Below are positions 14,287 through 20,446 of a DNA stretch of 20,899 nt, piece by piece (the stretch's first letter is position 1; the number at the start of each line of letters is the position of its first letter). The translations under genes and the position numbers were made by a program. Under the pieces are notes generated by a model. The model was not told the origin of the DNA. It worked only from the letters and a program-made list of their open reading frames with translations, and made no database searches. The stretch comes from a virus: positions 1-20,899 of the IMG/VR virus record IMGVR_UViG_3300042392_001644; one strand, written 5' to 3'.

Positions 14287-14906
14287 TTGGGCGAAGTGGA
14301 GTTAAGACTACAATTGTCCCAGAAATTGATGAGTATGCTCTTGCGAGAGCCGCTTTTGATTTCATTGACCCAATGGTAGTATCGACTGCCTTCGAAGTAT
14401 AAGACCGCACCTTCGGTAGGTTGAAAAGACTCGTGTGTATATTTTAACAATTCTTCTTTTAAAACTTCCGGAGGGCTCAGTTCTTTTTCATAGTCTAACC
14501 AACTTCTTTCAGAAATACAAAATTCTCCGCCTTCAAGATCGATTGCTTCTAAGTAACACGATATGGTAATTGGAGACATTAATTCTTCTGGTTTCAACTT
14601 TTCTCCAGCCTCAATTCTGTGCCGAAGCTTTTCATTAAAATCTACATGAGGCCACAAATCTCCAGAAGATTTATACGCCTGATACCAATATTCAATATGA
14701 GTTTTGTTACAATTAAACTGTTCTCTGTCGAGAAATTCAAGCACAGCTTCATCTGTTTTATTTGTAGGCGCATTACGATCAAAGTAATGCATGTTCGTAT
14801 GCCTATTTAAACCTTCAAGAAAAGTTAAGCGAATATCTTCATCGAGAGTAGATCTACGAATAATCCTCGAGTTTCCATGGTACATTTTCAAATCTTTCAA
14901 AAACAT
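14283..14906 (-). CDS. 2OG-Fe(II) oxygenase-like protein
   Basis: A 207-aa protein, last gene of the - strand operon. HxD is H87-V-D89 in LWPHVDF; ITISCYLEAIDLEGGEFCIS is the central strand region; distal H178 lies in YYHWVNEI and R188 in SGSRKSILINFW. The triad and Arg spacing fit a prolyl-hydroxylase-like 2OG oxygenase. A start at ATG 14906 (AGAGG 9 bases upstream) gives a 53-base overlap with the sulfotransferase gene; ATG 14885 is a weaker alternative. The substrate is unknown. This is the fourth or fifth oxygenase of the locus and follows a sulfotransferase, suggesting sequential modification of one target. Confidence 0.75.
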   Translation of the reverse strand: MFLKDLKMYHGNSRIIRRSTLDEDIRLTFLEGLNRHTNMHYFDRNAPTNKTDEAVLEFLDREQFNCNKTHIEYWYQAYKSSGDLWPHVDFNEKLRHRIEAGEKLKPEELMSPITISCYLEAIDLEGGEFCISERSWLDYEKELSPPEVLKEELLKYTHESFQPTEGAVLYFEGSRYYHWVNEIKSGSRKSILINFWDNCSLNSTSPN

Positions 14907-15558
14907 ATTTAGCAGCCTCTTTATTCTTTAAAGATTTACCAAAAGCCTTGACGAAACTGTTTGGCATTTTCTTATAGGAAGAAGCTCCTGCTTTATTATC
15001 ACATTCTGCTGGATGTCGAGAAATTTCTAACTCGTCACATATCTGATTGATATTGGTTTGAGTAAAAAAATCCTCATAAAAGAAGTAGAGCGGATTTGCG
15101 AACACACTGTCCAAAGCTTCGATAGTTTCTTTATATTTACATGATATGAAATTGCTCATGACAAATCGTGAAGCTAACGACCGATTTGGAATTTTACCTC
15201 CTCCAATCATATTCCAAGAAGACCAACTCCTCTGAATAGGATCTCTCATAATATAAACTGGTACTACTTCGATATCGTATTTTAGTAAACCGTTTTTAAT
15301 AAGTCGAAAGATGTTCTCACTCGAGCCTTCATAATGTGTGAAGTCGCCTGTGACTTGATTTATATTTGAAACAGCCCGAAAAAAAGACTCTATGTCTTTT
15401 CTATATTCGCTTACATCTTCTAAGACAGGAACTAAATCGTCTCTCTGAATAATATTCAGTTCTTTTCCCATATCATAGAAATCTGGGTGTTCTTTAAAAT
15501 ACTCATATAACCAAGTAGTGCCAGATTTCTCGGCTCCTACATTCAATAAAAACTTCAT
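14854..15558 (-). CDS. Sulfotransferase (PAPS-dependent type)
   Basis: A 234-aa protein. The 5'-phosphosulfate loop is GAEKSGTTWLYEYFKEHP at residues 8-25; the 3'-phosphate-binding segment is YIMRDPIQRSWSSW at 102-115 with R105 and S111. The length is on the short side for the family, but both PAPS motifs are intact. It should transfer sulfate from PAPS to a hydroxyl or amine, usually of a glycan, lipid or Tyr. No signal peptide or membrane segment, so it should be cytosolic. It overlaps the upstream gene by 4 bases and the downstream oxygenase by 53. An acceptor created by the operon's glycosyltransferase or oxygenases is plausible but inferred. Confidence 0.82.
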   Translation of the reverse strand: MKFLLNVGAEKSGTTWLYEYFKEHPDFYDMGKELNIIQRDDLVPVLEDVSEYRKDIESFFRAVSNINQVTGDFTHYEGSSENIFRLIKNGLLKYDIEVVPVYIMRDPIQRSWSSWNMIGGGKIPNRSLASRFVMSNFISCKYKETIEALDSVFANPLYFFYEDFFTQTNINQICDELEISRHPAECDNKAGASSYKKMPNSFVKAFGKSLKNKEAAKYVFERFENVPWKLEDYS

Positions 15559-16109
15559 AGATTTAATTGTATTAATATATTTCTAAAATTTGGCCCGTGC
15601 GTTGGAGAATCTACGTCTTCTAAAAGTTCATAGTTTGCTGCGTTTGCTCGCATACGCAAAGTTCTATGAAAGATTGAATTTGCAGGAATATTTCTATACA
15701 AATGTTTAGTTATACCAATTTCAATATTAAAATTATTTTTGGCTGTTACATTTTCTTGATTAAAAACGTAATTTCTAGAACCGTTTTCATCCGGAGCAGT
15801 GAGTGAATGTCTGCCATCTAATGTTCCATTTTCAAGGATAAACCCGCTTACAAATCCCATATCTTTTCCAGCTACAGTATCAAAAGCTCTTATCATAATA
15901 TAAGTATCATTTGCGCCATGAGGATTTAATCCTGGCCACTCATTATTAATTCCGCTTTCAATTAATGTGCGCATGTTGGCTTTTCGTTCGGCGTCAGTTA
16001 ATGTAGAATTTGCCGGCCAATTCGCATCAATAGCATCCTTTGATCTTTCATACAAGTCATCAAAATCTATTTCTGACAAATCATTTATAACAGTATAAAC
16101 AATATTCAT
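15555..16109 (-). CDS. Unrecognised 184-aa protein
   Basis: Lies between the desaturase and the sulfotransferase with 4-base overlaps on both sides. Landmarks: an acidic N-terminal helix with NDLSEIDFDDLYERSKDAI, then MGFVSGFILENGTLDGRHSL, and IEIGITKHLYRNIPANSIFHRTLRMRA near the C-terminus. The alternation of strand and helix, with a late IGITKHLYRNI helix, is faintly like a GNAT acyltransferase, but the Q/R-x-x-G-x-G/A loop is not visible. I do not assign a function. Its position says it is co-made with the lipid/glycan-type enzymes around it. Confidence 0.55.
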   Translation of the reverse strand: MNIVYTVINDLSEIDFDDLYERSKDAIDANWPANSTLTDAERKANMRTLIESGINNEWPGLNPHGANDTYIMIRAFDTVAGKDMGFVSGFILENGTLDGRHSLTAPDENGSRNYVFNQENVTAKNNFNIEIGITKHLYRNIPANSIFHRTLRMRANAANYELLEDVDSPTHGPNFRNILIQLNL

Positions 16110-16843
16110 ATCTTAACTCTCTTTGTAGCTATTATGTCTGCGATGGTATTTATCCAACCTTCTTTGCTTGTATCAAATGGTTGTTCGTGGTGTTGTTTAT
16201 GCATATGTTCTCCACCACTGATAATTCCGTACCAAAATCCCATATCTTTTGGACCGTTTTTATCATGATTTAGAGATGCGATTCCTGTGGACCATATCGA
16301 CAATGTAGCAGGAACAATGTAAATAAACAAGTATGCTGGTAACGATATGAATAACAATAGAAACGGTAAGAATAACAAAATCCAGTATTTTTCATAGAAG
16401 AAATTGGTAATCTTATTACGAATCAGTCTGACTGTTGTTTTCAAATTTATTTGATTCGTGTCATTATTCCAAAGAATTGGAAAAAGTATTTTCCAACCTT
16501 GCAAATGGTAAGGATGCGGATCCTTCTGAGTGTCATGATACTTGTGATGATTGTCGTGCGATACACAGAATTCAAGCGGCGAAGCAAATGAACCATAGAA
16601 TCCGAATGCCGTGCATATGAATTCTACGATAGGATTCATTGTATGCGTACGATGATTGTGGATTCGATGATACGTAATCGATCCACCTATTACTCTCATC
16701 AAAAAGAACGCTGTGAGTGAAACAATTATCCATGGAAAAGTTGCATATTGAATCAGAGCCCAGATTGTAATAAATGGGCCTGCTAATTGCGCGAATGTAA
16801 GCACATATCTTTTATGAACTTTTAGATTCATAATACGAATCAA
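16106..16843 (-). CDS. Fatty acid desaturase (delta-9 acyl type)
   Basis: A 245-aa membrane di-iron enzyme. All three His boxes are present: HRIHNH (59-64, HRxxxH), HDNHH (96-100, HxxHH) and HKQHH (215-219, HxxHH), plus LNHD at 191-194. Hydrophobic segments are at about 15-35, 37-55, 72-90 and 153-190. The layout is that of bacterial and cyanobacterial acyl-lipid or acyl-CoA delta-9 desaturases; it needs O2 and an electron donor supplied by the host. A start at ATG 16843 overlaps the upstream gene by 32 bases; ATG 16831 is possible. As a phage accessory gene it could alter host membrane fluidity, or desaturate an acyl group on a modified product. The enzyme class is firm, the substrate not. 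Confidence 0.88.
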   Translation of the reverse strand: MIRIMNLKVHKRYVLTFAQLAGPFITIWALIQYATFPWIIVSLTAFFLMRVIGGSITYHRIHNHRTHTMNPIVEFICTAFGFYGSFASPLEFCVSHDNHHKYHDTQKDPHPYHLQGWKILFPILWNNDTNQINLKTTVRLIRNKITNFFYEKYWILLFLPFLLLFISLPAYLFIYIVPATLSIWSTGIASLNHDKNGPKDMGFWYGIISGGEHMHKQHHEQPFDTSKEGWINTIADIIATKRVKI

Positions 16844-17348
16844 TCTCTTTTATAATAGACTCTTTGCCAGGATACGAATCAAGTAAAGGCATATGTGTGT
16901 CTTCGATACCATAATAATCTTCGTACCAAACAACTTCTTTTTGGTATTTATTTAAATACGCGACGAGTGCACGATAATCATTATACATCAAACCAATATT
17001 AAAACGAATGGCATTGGGTTTTAATTCGGGATATACTTTTAGCAAATAATTTGCCATACTTAAAGCAGCGTTTCTCATATTTTTACGAAGTATAAAGAAA
17101 CTTGCCTGATTGGCTAAAAGATACGAGTGTTGATTTACAAGTACGATGTGTTCACTATGATCTTGTAACAAGTCGGCAAACGAATCTTGCGTAAAATTTG
17201 TTTGATGCTTAGTTTCGTGAGTAAGTTGTTTTCTATTACTTTGAATGTGAACAGGATGTAACTCTCCCACAAATGGTAAACTTGTTTTCTCTTGGAGATC
17301 CAAGCAAAAACGAGTAGCACCACATCGTGGAAGAGAACAAACGATCAT
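16812..17348 (-). CDS. Short sulfotransferase-like protein
   Basis: A 178-aa protein, 4-base overlap with the glycosyltransferase. It begins with a 5'-PSB-like loop, SLPRCGATRFCLDLQ (residues 5-19), and has a possible 3'-phosphate segment at 87-97 (LRKNMRNAALS, with R88/R92 and S97). It is shorter than typical sulfotransferases and the Ser/Thr positions of the loop are changed (CGAT rather than SGTT), so activity is uncertain. Its C-terminal half, with VVWYEDYYG, matches the conserved 'Y-E-D' element seen also in the other sulfotransferase (FFYEDFF). It is probably a compact or divergent family member. Confidence 0.65.
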   Translation of the reverse strand: MIVCSLPRCGATRFCLDLQEKTSLPFVGELHPVHIQSNRKQLTHETKHQTNFTQDSFADLLQDHSEHIVLVNQHSYLLANQASFFILRKNMRNAALSMANYLLKVYPELKPNAIRFNIGLMYNDYRALVAYLNKYQKEVVWYEDYYGIEDTHMPLLDSYPGKESIIKEIDSYYESKSS

Positions 17349-18367
17349 TCTTCATCTTCACTCATAAAAAGAGTTTTCGGCAATTTCACTTTCTTCTTCG
17401 GTTTCTTCGAAATAGCAAGAAGATCAATTTTACCTGGAACAACGTCAAGACTATAAGTTCGAGCACGATCTTCAATATCAAGATTAATAAAGTCTACACC
17501 AAATTCTTTGTGGAATTCAGAAAGAAGATCTTCTCTGCATGCCTCAAGATATTTTTTCCATTGCCAACGACCGATCTCTGAAAGTATTTTTCTTCTTCGC
17601 GCAGCTTTCGCATCTTCTGGCGGAGTTTTCGTATGCCAATTACTCGTGTCTTCTAAGTGATATGAAACCATCTTACTGTGATGGAACATTTTATATCCAG
17701 CAGCGTATGACATCATCGTCATCATGACTTCTTCTCCTACAAAGAAGACTTTTGGATCTAATCCGACATTGTCAATCCAATCGACATGCGTAAAGAAGTT
17801 TCCTGCCATAATATGAAACGCCGGTCTTGGCATATCAGTCGATGGAATCGCGTCTCCATGTACATCTGGAATCAAAGTATCCGGATCAATAGTATAATAC
17901 TTGACTTGACAAGCATCATTTTCTTCTTGACAAAGATAAGTTTTAATCTCTCCGTCTTTTTCTTCAATTATAAATGATTTACATGATCCAGTAATGATGA
18001 CTTTATTGGTTTCACACATATCCATCGCTCTCTTATAATCTTCAATCAGAGCTCGATCCCAATTCATATCATGTAACATATGTGAGTCGACTTGATAAAT
18101 GAAGTCATACTCGTTTGTGATATTTAACATATTAATATATCTTGCCCAAACACAACCATCAGAGTATTCGGGATCGATTCTTTTATAGATGACATCATCT
18201 CGACTTACAAGCACAGGTTCTGTGCACGCCAACGAATCTTCATAACGAGTTTGCTCGAAGATCGAATAGACTACATTATTCCGATTGGATTTGGTTTGCA
18301 TCATACTCTTGATGGTATGAGGAAGTAAAGGATCTTGATACGAGCATACTGAAACAAAAATGTTCAT
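17345..18367 (-). CDS. Glycosyltransferase, GlcNAc/Skp1 (GT60-like) family
   Basis: A 340-aa protein. N-terminal IFVSVCSYQDP (3-13) followed by helix LPHTIKSMM; GCVWARY (71-77); the DxH metal motif QVDSHMLHDMNWD (D94, H96, then W103-D104); FFVGEEVMM (208-216); GYKMFHH and the closing SYHLED near 235-240. This is the motif order of the Pfam 'GlcNAc' family, whose characterised member in Dictyostelium adds GlcNAc to hydroxyproline of Skp1. The C-terminus is a Lys-rich tail (KKPKKKVKLPK) and an acidic end. It is probably cytosolic. A donor sugar and acceptor cannot be read from sequence. Sitting in an operon with prolyl-hydroxylase-like enzymes is suggestive. Confidence 0.75.
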   Translation of the reverse strand: MNIFVSVCSYQDPLLPHTIKSMMQTKSNRNNVVYSIFEQTRYEDSLACTEPVLVSRDDVIYKRIDPEYSDGCVWARYINMLNITNEYDFIYQVDSHMLHDMNWDRALIEDYKRAMDMCETNKVIITGSCKSFIIEEKDGEIKTYLCQEENDACQVKYYTIDPDTLIPDVHGDAIPSTDMPRPAFHIMAGNFFTHVDWIDNVGLDPKVFFVGEEVMMTMMSYAAGYKMFHHSKMVSYHLEDTSNWHTKTPPEDAKAARRRKILSEIGRWQWKKYLEACREDLLSEFHKEFGVDFINLDIEDRARTYSLDVVPGKIDLLAISKKPKKKVKLPKTLFMSEDEE

Positions 18368-19104
18368 TGTTTATTCTCTTCTTTTTGCATATTAAATTTC
18401 TTTTTTATTCCCATATACTTTCGATAGTATTGCTTATCATCTCCGGGAATTAGATTCATAGTTTTATCTATCATCTCATCTGAAGCTGGGCCAACAGAAG
18501 CAGTAATATCTTTATTGAGGAAAGGAATGACGTGCAACAAAGGTTCTCCCGCTTTAATGTGAACGTTACATTCTCTTTTCGGCATGCAAATGAAGTTTGT
18601 AATATGGAAACTCTTATAGTCTACCAAACCAGGAGTTATGTATAGATCTTCAAGAAAAGTAGAATGATAAAATGCAGGCATTAACAATGCGCTAATGTTT
18701 TTTTGAGTAAAAATTTTCCAAGGAGATGGAAATAAGATTGCTGTAGGATCAATTCCAATTGGAGTAAATGCGCCTTCTACAAATTTTTCATCCATCTTTA
18801 CGCCATTGTCAAATCCGCGATCTCCTCTCGGTCCTCTGTCTCCAAGATACCAAGAAGTACCAGCTTTATTTGCCATAATATGAATGTCTACCCACGCCGG
18901 AATGATATAGCCAAATTGAGCATAGTCTAAAATTCCCGGACAGTATGGCATCAGATGCTTGCCATACTTGTCTTGTTGAACCTTGCGAGTATTTGTTGGA
19001 ACATCAATCGCTCGTTCAACAGAAAAGTTATGATAAGATAACTTCTTAGTATCTACGAATTCAATATCTTTCTTTGGTTTTAATAAAGAAAACAAGTTTT
19101 TCAT
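18364..19104 (-). CDS. DUF6065-like protein, copy 3 (divergent)
   Basis: A 246-aa protein, 4-base overlaps on both sides. It aligns with the other two copies at the landmarks: LLKPKKDIEFVD start, CPGILDYAQFGYIIPAWVDIHI near 54-76, PSPWKIFT, SALLMPAFY, TPGLVDYKSFH, and IKAGEPLLHVIPF near 195-207. It lacks the IPEWYK element of the others, so it has diverged. It carries a Lys/Gln/Asn-rich C-terminus. Function unknown; co-transcribed with copy 2, implying that two different family members are needed together, perhaps as a heteromer or on two substrates. Confidence 0.65.
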   Translation of the reverse strand: MKNLFSLLKPKKDIEFVDTKKLSYHNFSVERAIDVPTNTRKVQQDKYGKHLMPYCPGILDYAQFGYIIPAWVDIHIMANKAGTSWYLGDRGPRGDRGFDNGVKMDEKFVEGAFTPIGIDPTAILFPSPWKIFTQKNISALLMPAFYHSTFLEDLYITPGLVDYKSFHITNFICMPKRECNVHIKAGEPLLHVIPFLNKDITASVGPASDEMIDKTMNLIPGDDKQYYRKYMGIKKKFNMQKEENKQ

Positions 19105-19838
19105 TTTCTTGGTACTCTCAATTCTTTTGTATATACGCTTCTTCGAGTGTTTTGCATCTTTGATATGATATTAATTAAGTGATGTTCATCTTCTTTCATG
19201 TTTCGAATATTGGGCTTTGATGGAACAGCATCACGCTTAATTGGAATGGCAATGACTAAAGGTGTACCAGCAAGTAAAAGCACGTCGGCATTTGGAGTGT
19301 GCCAGATTGCAGGAAAATTGACTTCTTTTGGATATGTATCTGTATCAACTAATCCTGACAGACATGTAAAATGGCTTTCAAAGTTATTAATCGGAGCTAT
19401 GAAAAGAGTCGACCAACCCGGAGCAGTCTTTACAATCCATGGATTGACAAACTTCAAAGGAGGTGCAGGAAATCCAGGAGCAGATCTTTCTCCAAGTTGT
19501 CGAATGTCATGAAACTCACATACGTTGATCTGTGGAGAAGACGTGACTTCAATTGTACTGCAGTCGTGATTTGATCTGACTGTCAAGTCGCCGATAAGAG
19601 GAATGACATATCCTAATGACATTGCGTCGATCATCGGCATGCATTTTTTTGCAGTAAAGCTATGAGATCCTGACCAATCACGATCATCTCTTCCATCTGT
19701 AATCAGTGGAGGAATTCTTTTATACCATTCTGGCATATATTTTGCCGCAGGCTTTGGCTGAGGTAATGCCTCAACATCATCGCGATGGCAATAAAACTCA
19801 ATAATAGGTTTCTTTTTAAAAGGATTCCAACTCAACAT
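19101..19838 (-). CDS. DUF6065-like protein, copy 2
   Basis: A 245-aa protein close to copy 1: MPEWYKRIPP, KKCMPMIDAMSLGYVIPLIGDLTV, PPLKFVNPW, STLFIAPIN, GLVDTDTYPKEVNFP, AGTPLVIAIPIKRD. GTGAGAG lies just before the ATG, inside the end of the upstream PKHD-type oxygenase, which it overlaps by 7 bases. The pairing of this family with a PKHD-type oxygenase is therefore seen on both strands. Function unknown; a scaffold, substrate-binding or second enzymatic step for the oxygenase is possible. Confidence 0.7.
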   Translation of the reverse strand: MLSWNPFKKKPIIEFYCHRDDVEALPQPKPAAKYMPEWYKRIPPLITDGRDDRDWSGSHSFTAKKCMPMIDAMSLGYVIPLIGDLTVRSNHDCSTIEVTSSPQINVCEFHDIRQLGERSAPGFPAPPLKFVNPWIVKTAPGWSTLFIAPINNFESHFTCLSGLVDTDTYPKEVNFPAIWHTPNADVLLLAGTPLVIAIPIKRDAVPSKPNIRNMKEDEHHLINIISKMQNTRRSVYTKELRVPRK

Positions 19839-20425
19839 TCTCTCTCACCCATTACCCATGCTACAAGACTCTTACGAAAACCAGAAGTGATTGGCTTCAC
19901 TCGATGTGGCATCCATGAAGCGAAGAATACGATATCACCTTTATTCGGTTTAAACGAAACTTTGTCTTCAAAGTTTCCGTTGTTTACGATCTCTAACTCT
20001 CCACCTTCATATTCACTCGGATCTGAAAGAAGCAGAGATGCTGAGATCTTTCTTATATATTTCTGCCAGCCAAATTCAACATCCCAATGCCATGTATAAT
20101 GTTGATTTGGTCCGTACTTTGTATATTGAAAAGCTTCGACGCCTTCGATATCATACATAAAGTTGTCGTAGTTCACGACAGAAACGATTCCTGACATTCT
20201 CTGAAATAGCCAATCACTGTGTTGATCATGATGTATCCACGAGATATCAGAATCTCGCGTTTCAGCCGGAGCTGCGGCATTCTTCTCTAGCCCAACTTTT
20301 CCTTTTTCAAACTCTTGGAGTTTTTCGAGATCGATAATTTTATCGACTTCTTCAGGAGTAAATCCTCCCGACCATACTGCAAAGCAATTCAATTGTTTCC
20401 CATATTTAGGAATAATATATGGCAT
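19832..20425 (-). CDS. PKHD/prolyl-4-hydroxylase-type 2OG-Fe(II) oxygenase, copy 2
   Basis: A 197-aa protein; GAGGA 7 bases before the ATG. HxD is H113-W-D115 in HYTWHWD; LSDPSEYEGGELEI is nearly identical to copy 1; distal H174 in FASWMPHRVKPI; R184 anchors 2-oxoglutarate. All catalytic residues are present. It starts 21 bases after the stop of the decapeptide-repeat gene and is the first gene of the tightly overlapping run, so a Pro-rich virion protein next door is a candidate substrate (inference). PiuC-like PKHD enzymes usually have an added C-terminal region of about 30 residues, absent here. Confidence 0.85.
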   Translation of the reverse strand: MPYIIPKYGKQLNCFAVWSGGFTPEEVDKIIDLEKLQEFEKGKVGLEKNAAAPAETRDSDISWIHHDQHSDWLFQRMSGIVSVVNYDNFMYDIEGVEAFQYTKYGPNQHYTWHWDVEFGWQKYIRKISASLLLSDPSEYEGGELEIVNNGNFEDKVSFKPNKGDIVFFASWMPHRVKPITSGFRKSLVAWVMGEREC

Positions 20426-20446
20426 AGTAAATCCTCGTCAAGTCAC

